Positions 32,775 to 41,829 of a stretch of 64,000 bases of DNA are shown here, in pieces. This stretch comes from Bordetella parapertussis (GTDB taxonomy: Bacteria; Pseudomonadota; Gammaproteobacteria; Burkholderiales; SG8-41). The translations under genes were made by a program, and so were the position numbers. The notes beneath the pieces are model-generated. The model worked only from the letters and a program-made list of their open reading frames with translations, was not told where the DNA came from and did not search any database. Every line of letters begins with the position of its first letter. Position 1 is the first letter of the stretch. Location of the stretch: contig CAMATZ010000001.1 of assembly GCA_945861275.1 (NCBI GenBank), positions 156,219 through 220,218 of the forward strand, given 5' to 3'.

Positions 32775-34475
32775 ATGCGTTCCTTCTCCGCCCTTGGAAT
32801 CCTCCTGTTCATTACCGCTTGCGCACAAATGCCTCGCCAGCCTTTTAACGTAGTCGAGGCCACCATTCCCGGCATGCGGGACGCCATGGAAAGCGGCGGC
32901 GTGACCTCGCGCGAACTCGTGCAGCAGTATCTCGCGCGCATCGCGACCTACGACAAGAAACTCAACGCGGTAATGGCGGTGAATCCACGCGCTCTGCAGG
33001 AAGCCGAGACGCTCGACCGTGAACGTGCGCAGGGTAAGGTGCGCGGCCCCTTGCACGGCATCCCGATTGCGATCAAGGACAATATCCAGACCACCGACAT
33101 GCCCACCACAGGCGGCGCGTTGGCTTTCGACGGTTACGTACCGCCGTTCGAGGCGACTGTCGTCAAGAGCCTGCGCGATGCCGGTGCGATCATTATCGCT
33201 AAAACCGGCATGACGGAATGGGCCAACTGGATGGCCGGCCCGCCGACGCCCGGCGTCGCGGGCTATAACCCGATCCTCGGACACGGCATGAACCCGTACG
33301 ATTCGCGCCGCGATCCGCGCGCCGCAACGGCGGACGGAAGGCCCGCACTACTGCCGGGCGGGTCGAGTTCAGGCATTGGTACGACGGCGAGTTTCTGGGC
33401 TGCGAGTGTCGGCACCGAGACCTCGGGCTCGATCCTCGGGCCCTCGAACCTGAACATGCTGGTGGGTATCAAGCCCACCGTCGGACGCATCAGCCGCTAC
33501 GGCATTGCGCCGCTCACGGCCGACCAGGACACCGCCGGACCGATGGCGCGCACGGTGACGGACGCGGCGATCCTGCTGGGTGTGCTGGAGGATGCAGTGG
33601 CCGATCCGAACGATCTTGTGAAAATCTGCCAGCCACCGCCGGGCCGCGACTACACCATATTCCTGAAGGCCGATGCCCTGAAAGGTGCGCGCATCGGCAT
33701 CCCGCGGGTCTTCTATTACACACCGGTTACGCCGCCCGGCCTGAAGGAGCCGCGCGGCGGCCTCAACCCGGAGCAGACTAAAGTGATGGAGGAGGCGATT
33801 GCGATTCTCAGGGAGCAGGGTGCGACGATTGTCGATCCTGCTGACATACCGAGCGTGATCGACCCTGATGCGAACCGCAATTTCCTGCGCTGGGAAGTGT
33901 GCCGTGGCAGCGACGGGCAGAAAGGCAAGGACGCCGGATGCTCGACCGCCTTCAAGTACAGCTTCAAGCGCGATTTCAATCTATGGCTGGCGAGCCTCGG
34001 ACCCGGCGCACCGGTGAAGACCCTCACGGCACTGCGCAACTGGAACCTCGCGCACAAGGGCATGAATGCGCTGAAGTACGGCCAGTCGCAGCTCGACAAC
34101 TCCGACGAGATGGACCTTGAACAGGATCGCGCGCGCTACGATGCCGATCGTGCCAAGGATGTGTTCCTGTCGGGCGCTCACGGCATCGACGAGGTGATGA
34201 AGGCCGAGCGGCTGGATGCACTGCTGTTCCCGATAGGCTCGGGCGCGATCCTTTCGGCAAGGCCCGGCTATCCGACGGTGGTCGTGCCGTTCGCCATGGT
34301 CGCGAATGCGCCTACGCCGCCGTTTCCGCAAGGGTTCAATGCCCGGCCCATGCCTTTCGGCGTGAGCTTTGCCGGCGGCGCGTGCGCCGAGCCGCGATTG
34401 ATCGCACTGGCATTTGCGTTCGAGCAGGCTACCAAGCGGCGCGTCTCGCCGTTTTCGGTGCTCGCACCCCGGTAG
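32775..34475 (+). CDS. Amidase-signature family lipoprotein
   Basis: A 566-residue protein. The N-terminus MRSFSALGILLFITACAQMP is a lipoprotein signal with lipobox ITAC (Cys16), so the enzyme is anchored to a membrane facing the periplasm. The amidase signature has the complete Ser-cisSer-Lys set: K101 in IAIKDNI, Ser197-199 in GGSSSG, and S219 in TETSGSI. It resembles peptide-amidase-type members that deamidate C-terminal amides. ATG 32775 was preferred over 32733 because it places the hydrophobic leader at the very N-terminus. Convergent with the SDR downstream; neighbours give no substrate clue. Confidence 0.9.
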   Translation: MRSFSALGILLFITACAQMPRQPFNVVEATIPGMRDAMESGGVTSRELVQQYLARIATYDKKLNAVMAVNPRALQEAETLDRERAQGKVRGPLHGIPIAIKDNIQTTDMPTTGGALAFDGYVPPFEATVVKSLRDAGAIIIAKTGMTEWANWMAGPPTPGVAGYNPILGHGMNPYDSRRDPRAATADGRPALLPGGSSSGIGTTASFWAASVGTETSGSILGPSNLNMLVGIKPTVGRISRYGIAPLTADQDTAGPMARTVTDAAILLGVLEDAVADPNDLVKICQPPPGRDYTIFLKADALKGARIGIPRVFYYTPVTPPGLKEPRGGLNPEQTKVMEEAIAILREQGATIVDPADIPSVIDPDANRNFLRWEVCRGSDGQKGKDAGCSTAFKYSFKRDFNLWLASLGPGAPVKTLTALRNWNLAHKGMNALKYGQSQLDNSDEMDLEQDRARYDADRAKDVFLSGAHGIDEVMKAERLDALLFPIGSGAILSARPGYPTVVVPFAMVANAPTPPFPQGFNARPMPFGVSFAGGACAEPRLIALAFAFEQATKRRVSPFSVLAPR

Positions 34476-34545
34476 CACGGCTCGCGCGAAGCGGCTATGC
34501 CAATAGCCGTAGCCGTCTGCAACGATGCGCCGAGTGCCGACAAAA

Positions 34546-34765
34546 CGTAGGGTGGGCACGTATTCTGTGCCCACGCGGACAGCCGCATCGTGACAATGCC
34601 AGAAAATGTGATGTAACCAGCAAGCGTAGGGCGAGTAATGCGTGGCGTAGCTACAACCCGCACGTAACAGTTCTCACGCGCTGGCGATTTTTTCGATAAC
34701 GAAATAACCGCGAAATAATTATCAGCGGTTGTCCGCGTGGGCACAAAATGCGTGCCCACCCTACG
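34546..34765. repeat. 220-bp element with 36-bp terminal inverted repeats (GTAGGGTGGGCA family)
   Basis: The arms 34546-34581 and 34730-34765 are reverse complements with two mismatches, and each arm is itself a hairpin (GGTGGGCAC...GTGCCCACG). The 148-bp interior has no ORF. This looks like a non-autonomous MITE. Single-arm relatives are at 53458-53495. It lies between two convergent genes; no clear target duplication was seen. Confidence 0.8.
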
Positions 34766-34847
34766 CTTGCTACAAACAAGTCTTGGTTTTCCTTTGCGGC
34801 CGTTCTCTGCGTCTTTGCGCCTTTGCGGTAAATCTTTTAACCTTACG

Positions 34848-35600
34848 TTAATGCGCAATCTGTCCACCATCGATCACATACGATTGCCCGGTGACAAACG
34901 AGGCTTCGTCCGAAGCCAGGTAGACCGCCATCGGCCCGATGTCCTCAGGCTTTCCAAAGCGCCGCAGTGGTATCTGCCGCAGCCCGGCTTCGATAGCTTT
35001 CTGATCCTGCATATAGGGCTTGGTAAGATCGGTTTCGATCCAGCCAGGGCAGATGGCATTGACGCGCACGTTGTAGCGCGCCCATTCGACGGCGAGCGCC
35101 TTCGACAGTTGCGCAAGGCCGCCCTTGGTCATGCAATAAATTGAATTCCACGGCGCGCCGACAAAGCTGTAGATCGACGACATGGTGATGATGGAGCCGC
35201 TTTTTTGTTGCACCATGCCTTTGCCCACCGCCTGCATCGTCATGATCGCACCTTCGAGATTGGTCGCGATCAGGCCGCGCCAGTCTTCGGGCTGCATGTC
35301 GAGAAAGGGTTTGAGTTTCTGCACGCCCGCGTTGCACACTAGCGTGTCAATCCTGCCAAATGCCTTGACGGTCTGTGCCACCGCCGCTTCGATGCTGTCG
35401 GCGCTGGTAACATCGGTTTTTAGCGCCAGCGCGCGGCGTCCCTGTGCCTTGACGCCGGCGAGGGTTTCTTCCAGTGCCGCTGAATCACGCCCGACCAGCG
35501 CCACATCCGCACCGGCCTGCGCCAGCGATACTGCCACGGCGCGGCCGATGCCGCGGCTGGCGCCGGTGACAAATGCCGTTTTTCCTTTGAGATCAAACAT
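34848..35600 (-). CDS. SDR-family oxidoreductase (FabG-like)
   Basis: A 250-residue classical short-chain dehydrogenase: TGASRGIGRA cofactor motif, NNAG-equivalent VCNAGVQ, Ser in MSSIYSF, and the active-site YCMTK (Y-x-x-x-K). The C-terminus GQSYVIDGGQ is typical. AAGGACAAGCA stands before the ATG. It lies 32 bp after the acyl-CoA ligase gene, so it probably handles the 3-hydroxy/3-keto or alcohol/aldehyde form of the ligase's substrate (inference). Confidence 0.92.
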   Translation of the reverse strand: MFDLKGKTAFVTGASRGIGRAVAVSLAQAGADVALVGRDSAALEETLAGVKAQGRRALALKTDVTSADSIEAAVAQTVKAFGRIDTLVCNAGVQKLKPFLDMQPEDWRGLIATNLEGAIMTMQAVGKGMVQQKSGSIITMSSIYSFVGAPWNSIYCMTKGGLAQLSKALAVEWARYNVRVNAICPGWIETDLTKPYMQDQKAIEAGLRQIPLRRFGKPEDIGPMAVYLASDEASFVTGQSYVIDGGQIAH

Positions 35601-35632
35601 TGCTTGTCCTTGATTTTCTGATGAAATGACGC

Positions 35633-37237
35633 CTATTGCTGTTGTTGCTGCTGCTGCGCGTATCGATCCCAGGTTGCAGGCGTAAAGGGCGACTCGCGCA
35701 GTACGTTTTTCCTGACCTTGTTGGTTTCGGTCTTGGGCAGGGCTGCGACGAATTCCACGTAGCGCGGTACCGCGAACTTCGGCAGTTGTGTCTGAGCGTG
35801 AGCGATCAGGGTTTCCGCATCAAGGTTCGCCTCAGCATTCGCAACCACTACGATTTTCACATCGTCTCCGCCCAGCTCGCACGGCACCGCAATCGCTGCG
35901 ACTTCGAGCACACCGTCGACTTGAGCCAGGGCTTCTTCCACTTCGAATGCGGATACGCTTTCACCGCGCACGCGTATGCCGTCCTTGACGCGTCCGACAA
36001 AATACAAATTGCCTGCGGCATCGAGGTAGCCGGCGTCGCCGGTGTGAAACCACAGGTCTTTCCAGGCGGCAATGGTGGCCAGCGGGTCGCCATCGTAGCC
36101 GAGCATGACGGTGCAGGGCTCGCTGGAGCGCACCAGAATTTCTCCGGTTTTTCCCGGCGGCAGCGGGTCGTTATGCTCGTCGGCGACACGCACCTCAAAG
36201 CCCGGCAGTGCGCGGCCCACGCTGGCGAGGTCGGGATTATCGTGCGGCAGGTACACCCCCACGTTGCCTTCGGTTGATCCATAACCGCTACGCAGCGCAA
36301 TGCCATGACGTGTCTGAAACGCCGCAAAATCATGCGGCGAGGCGCCGATGCCCCAGCCGATGCGCAACGCCGTGCCGGCGCTGTCGGCAGCGGTGGTGGT
36401 ATTCAACAGTATGCGCAATATCTCGCCGATATAATAAAACGCCGTGCAGCCCTGCGCGCGCACCTCGGGCCAGAAGCGTGTGGCGCTGAATTTTTCAACC
36501 AACACCATTTTCGCACCGGTGAGCAGTACCGGCAGCGTGATCATCGCCTGCGCCGTGTTATGAAACAGCGGAAAAAAGTTGTAGTAGACATCGCGTTCAG
36601 TGAGTGCAAGATCGCGCGCAATATTGCGGCCCAAAATATATTGCTGCGCGTGTGACAGCAGCACGCCTTTCGATGGCCCGGTGGTGCCCGAGGTGTTCAT
36701 GATTGCGCCAATGTCGGCGCCGGTGATGTTGACGGCCGGTGGCGCAGCGCGAGAGGCCGATAAAATATCGTTAAAAAACAAATAGTTAAGTTTGCATCGC
36801 GGCGGGGTGCTACCCAGCACGATAAACGCTTTGAGGCCGTGTATCTGATCGATCACGGCTTCGAGTTCGGGCAGCAAACTTTCTTCAACCACCACCGCCG
36901 ACACCGGCGCCCGCTTCAGGGTGTGCAGCAATTGCACGCTTTTGTAAGCGCTGTTGAGCGGCAATTGAATTGCGCCGATGCGCGACAAGCCAAACCACAG
37001 ATCGAGATATTCGGGGCGATTGCCAAGCAGCAGCGCAACGCGCTCACCTTTGACGATGCCCAGGCCGTGACATGCTGCGGCGATACGATCCGCGCGGCGG
37101 TCGGCTTCAGCATAGGTGATGTTTTCGGTGCCGCAAACGGTGAACACGCGCTCGCCGATGCGCTGCGCCTGCAGGCGCAGGATGTGCGCGGCGACTTGCC
37201 CGGCGAGCGGCAGGCCGGCCAAAAACGCAGTGCTCAC
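35633..37237 (-). CDS. AMP-forming acyl-CoA synthetase (CaiC-like) with poly-Gln tail
   Basis: A 534-residue ANL-superfamily ligase. The phosphate-binding loop NTSGTTGPSKGV, YGSTEGN, the hinge-region WFHTGDAGY, GRVKDGIRVRGE and the catalytic-lysine segment KTETNKVRK are all present. It activates a carboxylate with ATP and joins it to CoA. The chain ends in seven glutamines encoded by mixed CAG/CAA codons, an unusual tail probably arising from triplet slippage. The start is GTG. It heads an operon with the SDR, divergent from the VOC gene. Confidence 0.92.
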   Translation of the reverse strand: MSTAFLAGLPLAGQVAAHILRLQAQRIGERVFTVCGTENITYAEADRRADRIAAACHGLGIVKGERVALLLGNRPEYLDLWFGLSRIGAIQLPLNSAYKSVQLLHTLKRAPVSAVVVEESLLPELEAVIDQIHGLKAFIVLGSTPPRCKLNYLFFNDILSASRAAPPAVNITGADIGAIMNTSGTTGPSKGVLLSHAQQYILGRNIARDLALTERDVYYNFFPLFHNTAQAMITLPVLLTGAKMVLVEKFSATRFWPEVRAQGCTAFYYIGEILRILLNTTTAADSAGTALRIGWGIGASPHDFAAFQTRHGIALRSGYGSTEGNVGVYLPHDNPDLASVGRALPGFEVRVADEHNDPLPPGKTGEILVRSSEPCTVMLGYDGDPLATIAAWKDLWFHTGDAGYLDAAGNLYFVGRVKDGIRVRGESVSAFEVEEALAQVDGVLEVAAIAVPCELGGDDVKIVVVANAEANLDAETLIAHAQTQLPKFAVPRYVEFVAALPKTETNKVRKNVLRESPFTPATWDRYAQQQQQQQ

Positions 37238-37683
37238 GATGCAAAGTCACGCATGACAATCCCGCATTGAGACAGTAAGCGCATAATACGTGGGCCGGCT
37301 GTGCGAGGAAAGTGCGGCAAGTGTTTGCGAGTTGCGGGTTAAACCTAGTGTAGTGCTTCACTCTATGCGGCACTTATGCAACGGCACGGCACCAGCGAAA
37401 TTCCTCCCCTTTCAAGGGGGAGGCTGGGAGGGGGATGGGGTAATGGCGCGACAGCGAATGCCACCCCATCCCCACCCTAGCCCTCCCCTTGAAGGGGAGG
37501 GAATGTCTCATGAATTGCGAAGCAGTACGCTAGCGCGCCCGCACAGCCCGTCAACTATTCTGCAGGTTCATAAGGCGCTAGCGACTTGACAAATGGGGTG
37601 CCTTGACCACTTAATAGCCAAATAGTGTTTGCGGTCGCAACACTATTCTTTTGCAGTCATAGTCGGCAATCAGGAGGTGTCAC
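37238..37683. other. Gene-free divergent intergenic region with a hairpin repeat
   Basis: These 446 bases separate the divergent ligase and VOC genes. No ORF is credible. The middle carries a large inverted repeat, described separately. A ribosome site AGGAGGTG ends the region before the VOC start. Promoters for both directions probably lie here, but no convincing boxes were found. Confidence 0.5.
37400..37502. repeat. Large inverted repeat (TTCCTCCCCTTTCAAGGGG family)
   Basis: The left arm TTCCTCCCCTTTCAAGGGGG plus GGATGGGG pairs with CCCCATCC plus CCCTCCCCTTGAAGGGGAGG on the right. Arms are about 38 bp, with each end itself a hairpin. An interior of about 24 nt separates them. An interspersed repeat in a divergent promoter region. 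Confidence 0.75.
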
Positions 37684-38244
37684 ATGGCAGTCATGGGTCT
37701 CGGTCACTTCGGATATTTCGTCAAAGACATAGAGGTGATGAAGGATTTCTGGGGAAACTTCATGGGCATGACCCTCACCAAGTGCAGTGAGGGGGCTGCT
37801 TTCTACAGCGCTGACCCGAAAGGCGTTGATCACGAGATTGCAGTAATGCAAGGACGCCCGGAGGCGGATGATTCTCACCTGATCCAGCAAATATCGCTGC
37901 GAGTCAAATCGCTGGACGACGTTCGGGACTTCAAACGCCGGGCTATCGAGAGGGGGTTCAAGATTGACCGGCTAGTGACTCATGCCAGCGCCATCGGTCT
38001 CTACTTTCGTGATCCGGAGGGAAATCGTGTAGAAACCTTCTGGCTCACAGGTCTTCCTTCCTGGGCAATGATAGGCGTTCCGATAAACATAGACAGGCCC
38101 GACGACGAGGTCATGGCGGACGTGCGCCACGTATGGGAAGTTTGCAGGAATGTCGAGATGGGCGTTACGCCGGAAGGTACGCTAAAGGACGCCATCCGCA
38201 AGCTACGTGACGGACAGCCAGTTGCTGCGGCGGCAACTGCCTAG
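37684..38244 (+). CDS. VOC-family (glyoxalase/extradiol dioxygenase fold) protein
   Basis: A 186-residue protein with one visible pair of beta-alpha-beta-beta-beta modules. Candidate metal ligands are the N-terminal His in GLGHFGYFV, the mid-chain His in SHLIQQISLRV and the late Glu in GNRVETFW, the pattern of type I extradiol dioxygenases and glyoxalases. The C-terminal about 55 residues form a separate helical tail (ADVRHVWEVCRNVEMG). A strong AGGAGGTG site. The stop codon directly abuts the ATG of the next gene, so both are co-translated. Substrate unknown, possibly a catechol or an enol. Confidence 0.85.
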   Translation: MAVMGLGHFGYFVKDIEVMKDFWGNFMGMTLTKCSEGAAFYSADPKGVDHEIAVMQGRPEADDSHLIQQISLRVKSLDDVRDFKRRAIERGFKIDRLVTHASAIGLYFRDPEGNRVETFWLTGLPSWAMIGVPINIDRPDDEVMADVRHVWEVCRNVEMGVTPEGTLKDAIRKLRDGQPVAAAATA

Positions 38245-38979
38245 ATGGATCAAGGCATCTGGGCTACCTGGTACGATCTGGCCGCCGACTCGCGCGAGCG
38301 TTTCCTCACCTGGCTGCATGAATGTTATTGCCCGTATTTGCGCGTGCAGCCCGGCTATGTCTGGGTCGCGCACTATCGCTACACCGGCGGCGGCCCGCAG
38401 ATGGAGCAAGTCAAGGCGACCGCGGTCGGCCATACGCAGGAAGCCATCGGCAACGGCAATCAGTATTTGCTGTTGGTGGGCGGCATGTCGGCGCACACCT
38501 TCTTCAAGCCGTCGATCAAGGAAGTGGTTCTGCCCGCCGGATACGACGCGATGCTGGCGCTGCGTCTCGGTCTGCGCACGGCCATCTTCACCCAGGAGGC
38601 GCGCGTCAACGGTCCGGAACCTTCCGAGTTCGGCCCCGGCACTTGTCCGGGACCTGCCATCCAGATGGGCGGCTTTCGCATGCGTACGCCGGAAGAAGAA
38701 TTTGATCTTGGCAAATGGTACGCACAGTACCGTTTGCCGTTCATGGCGCAATTGCGCGGGTGTATCGCCACCCGCAAGCTCGCAGGCGTGGCGGGCTGGG
38801 CCAAACACAGCGTGCTCTACGAGTTCGTGTCGCTGGAGGCGCGTCTGCGTAACTTCGAGGAGCCGCACGAAGCGCTGGCGCTGGATCGCACGCGCTGGGA
38901 ATCACAGGTCATTGCCGGTACTGTGCATGCGCCGGGTTCGCCGTTTATAGGGGAACGTCTATGGCCGCCATTGTCTTAG
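38245..38979 (+). CDS. Dimeric alpha/beta-barrel (EthD/ABM-like) protein, unknown function
   Basis: A 244-residue protein with no firmly recognised family. WATWYDLAADSRERFLTWLH and the later KWYAQYRLPFM and ATRKLAGVAGWAKHSVLYEF look like two ferredoxin-like repeats of the dimeric alpha/beta-barrel type, as in EthD-like proteins. Similar WYDxEH proteins are at 48595 and 49344. It starts directly at the stop of the VOC gene and its 3' end overlaps the next binding-protein gene by 19 bp, so VOC, barrel protein and binding protein form one operon. Confidence 0.6.
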   Translation: MDQGIWATWYDLAADSRERFLTWLHECYCPYLRVQPGYVWVAHYRYTGGGPQMEQVKATAVGHTQEAIGNGNQYLLLVGGMSAHTFFKPSIKEVVLPAGYDAMLALRLGLRTAIFTQEARVNGPEPSEFGPGTCPGPAIQMGGFRMRTPEEEFDLGKWYAQYRLPFMAQLRGCIATRKLAGVAGWAKHSVLYEFVSLEARLRNFEEPHEALALDRTRWESQVIAGTVHAPGSPFIGERLWPPLS

Positions 38980-39941
38980 CTGTTGCGTTGCTTGTTTCAG
39001 TAACCGCGGTTGCAACGTTCTCCAGCACTGCGCAAGCGCAACAGTATCCTACGCGCCCATTGCGGCTCATCGTGCCGTTTCCGCCCGGCGGCGGCGCTGA
39101 TTTTTTGAGCCGCGTCATCGGCCCGAAGATCACCGAAAGCTGGGGGCAGTCCGTGATCGTGGATAACCGCGGCGGCGGCTCCGGCGTCATCGGCGTGGAA
39201 ATCGCCGCGCGCGCCGCGCCCGACGGCTACACCCTGCTGTTTGGCGACGTGGGCACGCTCAGCATTAATCCGTATATTTTCAAGAAGCTGCCGTACCAGC
39301 CCTCGCGCGATTTTCAGGCGATTACCAAGATCGCGGATATTCCGCTGACCTGTGCGGCGCATCCCAGCCTGCGCGTGTCCACCCTTAAAGAGCTGATTGC
39401 CGCTGCCAAAAATAAATCGGTGGACATCCTTTACAGCTCCGCCGGCAACGGCAGCATGACGCATCTGGCTGCCGAGTTGTTGGGACGTCGCGCGGGCGTC
39501 ACATTTACCCACGTGCCGTTCAAGGGCGGCGGACTGGCGCTGAATGCGCTGCTCTCCAATCAAGTCAATTTGTTGTGCATGACGACCTCCAGCCTGAAAC
39601 CCCATGTGCAGGCCGGACGCGTAACGGCGTTGGCCATCTCCACCGCGCAGCGCTCACCGGCCCTGCCGGATTTACCCACGGTTGCCGAGCAAGGTTACCC
39701 GGGATACGAATCCACCCAATGGGTGGGACTGTTGGTGCCGCGGGACACACCGAGGCTGATCGTGGCGAAACTGCATGCCGAGTTCGTGCGCATCCTGAAT
39801 CTTGCCGACGTGCGCGAGCGCCTGACCAGCGCCGGCGCGGAACCAGTGGGCAATACGCCGGCAGCCTTTACCGCGCAGATACGCGCAGACGGTGAAAAAT
39901 TCGGCAAGCTCGCTGCCGAAATTGGGTTGCGGCTCGACTGA
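38961..39941 (+). CDS. TTT-family (Bug) substrate-binding protein 3
   Basis: A 326-residue exported protein. The leader MAAIVLAVALLVSVTAVATF ends at AQA, followed by QQYPTRPLRLIVPF. Canonical loops are PFPPGGGAD, DNRGGGSGV, APDGYTLL, SSAGNGSMTHL and HVPFKGGG. GGGGAACGTCT precedes the ATG, which overlaps the end of the barrel-protein gene. Third gene of the VOC operon, suggesting that the ligand is the precursor of the VOC substrate. Confidence 0.92.
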   Translation: MAAIVLAVALLVSVTAVATFSSTAQAQQYPTRPLRLIVPFPPGGGADFLSRVIGPKITESWGQSVIVDNRGGGSGVIGVEIAARAAPDGYTLLFGDVGTLSINPYIFKKLPYQPSRDFQAITKIADIPLTCAAHPSLRVSTLKELIAAAKNKSVDILYSSAGNGSMTHLAAELLGRRAGVTFTHVPFKGGGLALNALLSNQVNLLCMTTSSLKPHVQAGRVTALAISTAQRSPALPDLPTVAEQGYPGYESTQWVGLLVPRDTPRLIVAKLHAEFVRILNLADVRERLTSAGAEPVGNTPAAFTAQIRADGEKFGKLAAEIGLRLD

Positions 39942-40024
39942 GCAGCGCGGTTCCGCGGCATCAGGCGACGTACTTCGACCACACGATATCGCGTCGTGCG
40001 CATGGCCGCGCAACCCGTAAGGGC

Positions 40025-41008
40025 CTAATCCGCGCGCGCGCCTGAAGCCTTCACTATCCTGGCCCATTTGGGCAACTCGCTGCGCAGATGCGCGGCGAGT
40101 TGTTCGGGAGTCGTGCCGATGGATTCGATGGCCAGTGCGTTGAGTCGTTCCTGCACGGCGGGCGTGCGCAGCACCTTTAAGAATTCCGTGTTGAGCCGGG
40201 TGATGATGTCTTTGGGCACACCTGCGGGCGTAAGGATGGGGTACCAGGTGGTGGCTTCAAATCCGGGTAACGCGTTTTCTGCAACCGTGGACACCTCGGG
40301 CAGTGCCGGTGAACGTTTCGCGCCCGATACTGCGAGTGCGCGCAAGCGCCCGCTTTGAATGTGCGGCAGCGTGCCGCCTATGGTCGGAAACCACAGCGAC
40401 ACCTGGCCGCTGATGATGTCCGCCGTGGTCTGGCCGATGGTCTTGTACGGCACATGCAACATGTCGATGCCTGCCTGCGTGCGCAGCATTTCCATCAACA
40501 GGTGTCCTGACGTGCCGCTGCCGCTGGTGGCATACACGATATGTCCCGGCTTTGCGCGGGCCAGCGCGATCAACTCCTTCACCGACTTCGCGGCAAAACC
40601 CGGATACGCGACCAGCACGTTTTGCGAGGATGCGAGCAATGTCACCGGCGCGAAATCACGCAGTGGGTCGTAAGCGACTTTCGAGTAGAGCGTGACATTC
40701 ACCACCAGCGACGGTGCGCAAATGTACAAGGTGTAGCCGTCGGGCGCGGATTTGGCGGCGATTTCCGCGCTCAAATTGCCGCCGGCGCCCGGACGGTTAT
40801 CAACCACTACTTGCTGGCCCATGTTTGCGCTCAGCCGCTGCGCGAACAGCCGCGCCACCACATCGACAGTACCGCCCGGTCCAAACGCGACTACAAAGCG
40901 TAGCGGCCGCTCCGGATACGCCTGTCCCGAACTTGTCGAAGCAGGCGCCGCGTGCGCGGCCCCAGCCATCATGTCCATTGCGGCCAATACCAGCAAACTT
41001 TTAAGCAT
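40025..41008 (-). CDS. TTT-family (Bug) substrate-binding protein 4, with repeat-derived segment
   Basis: A 327-residue exported protein from ATG 41008; a GTG at 41026 in frame is an alternative. The leader MLKSLLVLAAMDMMAGAAHA is followed by APASTSSGQA before the conserved YPERPLRFVV. The ASTSSGQA residues are encoded by GCTTCGACAAGTTCGGGACA, which belongs to a widespread interspersed repeat type and is related to the insert in binding protein 6. The body is canonical: AFGPGGTVD, DNRPGAGG, APDGYTLY, TSGSGTSGHL, HVPYKTIG. Convergent with binding protein 3. Confidence 0.9.
   Translation of the reverse strand: MLKSLLVLAAMDMMAGAAHAAPASTSSGQAYPERPLRFVVAFGPGGTVDVVARLFAQRLSANMGQQVVVDNRPGAGGNLSAEIAAKSAPDGYTLYICAPSLVVNVTLYSKVAYDPLRDFAPVTLLASSQNVLVAYPGFAAKSVKELIALARAKPGHIVYATSGSGTSGHLLMEMLRTQAGIDMLHVPYKTIGQTTADIISGQVSLWFPTIGGTLPHIQSGRLRALAVSGAKRSPALPEVSTVAENALPGFEATTWYPILTPAGVPKDIITRLNTEFLKVLRTPAVQERLNALAIESIGTTPEQLAAHLRSELPKWARIVKASGARAD
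40921..40946 (-). repeat. Interspersed-repeat piece inside binding protein 4
   Basis: On the minus strand it reads GCCTGCTTCGACAAGTTCGG followed by GACAGG. It encodes part of the segment between the predicted signal-peptidase site and the conserved YPxRP start of the mature domain. Confidence 0.6.
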
Positions 41009-41012
41009 CAAG

Positions 41013-41138
41013 CTATCGCTGCGCACCGGTCGTCACCATTTTCAATTCCTGCGTGTGCCGCGCAAGAACACGTTCGGGATCAAGAAAATCCCGCAATCCC
41101 GCCGGCGGCAACTCGGCGCGCACGATTGCGGTCACCAC
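41013..41138 (-). CDS. Possible short ORF upstream of binding protein 4
   Basis: A 41-codon frame from GTG 41138 to TAG, ending 4 bp before the ATG of binding protein 4. The peptide VTAIVRAELPPAGLRDFLDP followed by ERVLARHTQELK looks coding-like (Arg/Glu/Leu mix), but no family is recognised. It could be the tail of a deleted gene or a leader ORF. Confidence 0.25.
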   Translation of the reverse strand: MVTAIVRAELPPAGLRDFLDPERVLARHTQELKMVTTGAQR

Positions 41139-41226
41139 TCTAAAACATCATACCTCAGAAGAATCAACGCTGTTGCGCCCGGACGCTAACCTTGAACACC
41201 TGTGCAGGCGGATGGCGCGACGCGGC

Positions 41227-41829
41227 TCAGCCCCCATGCGCAAGAAAATGCGCCATGGCCTTGATGTCGGCATCTGCAACCCGGTAGAGCGTGGCGCTCA
41301 TGATGGTGTCGGTGCCGGGCGGCGCCTTATCGCGGAAGGCGATCATCCTGGCGTATAGCACCTCCTCGCGCTGACCCGCCAGGCGCGGCATCTGCTCGCG
41401 ACCGTGATAGTTCGGCAGGTGGCAACTGCCGCAACGCAGCTTATCCGCCAGCGCGCGCCCCTTTTGCAGTAGCGCCTTGTCCGGCACGCCGGGCACAGGC
41501 TTGGCGGGAAGGGTGGCGAAATGGCTGGCGAGTGCGACGATCTCGCGATCCGGGATGCCGTTCATCAGACCCTGCATGACCGCGTTGCTGCGCACGCCTT
41601 CGCGTATCAGCACCAGTGCGTTTTCGAGGTATATCCTCGGCTGGGCAGCGAGCGAGGGTATGCCCGGTGTCACCGAGTTGCCGTCCGCGCCATGGCAGCC
41701 GGCGCAGAGCTGCAACCGTTGCGCAAGCGGCAGCGGCTTCGGCTTGGCGGCCGTCTGCGCGACCGCGTACGGTGTAAAAAAGGCGATGAGCATCGCTGCC
41801 CATCGCCCCGTTTGGAGCAATCCGCCCAC
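41227..41829 (-). CDS. Dihaem cytochrome c (c4-like)
   Basis: A 200-residue periplasmic protein. The leader includes WAAMLIAFFTPYAVA. Two haem-binding sites, CAGCH (about residue 42) and CGSCH (about 133), each sit in a class I cytochrome c domain; methionine ligands probably lie in the NAVMQGLMNG and TIMSATLY regions. The GTG start overlaps the last base of the stop of the upstream dehydrogenase gene (TAGTG), so the pair is translationally coupled. It is the likely electron acceptor of the PQQ-type dehydrogenase. Confidence 0.9.
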   Translation of the reverse strand: MGGLLQTGRWAAMLIAFFTPYAVAQTAAKPKPLPLAQRLQLCAGCHGADGNSVTPGIPSLAAQPRIYLENALVLIREGVRSNAVMQGLMNGIPDREIVALASHFATLPAKPVPGVPDKALLQKGRALADKLRCGSCHLPNYHGREQMPRLAGQREEVLYARMIAFRDKAPPGTDTIMSATLYRVADADIKAMAHFLAHGG

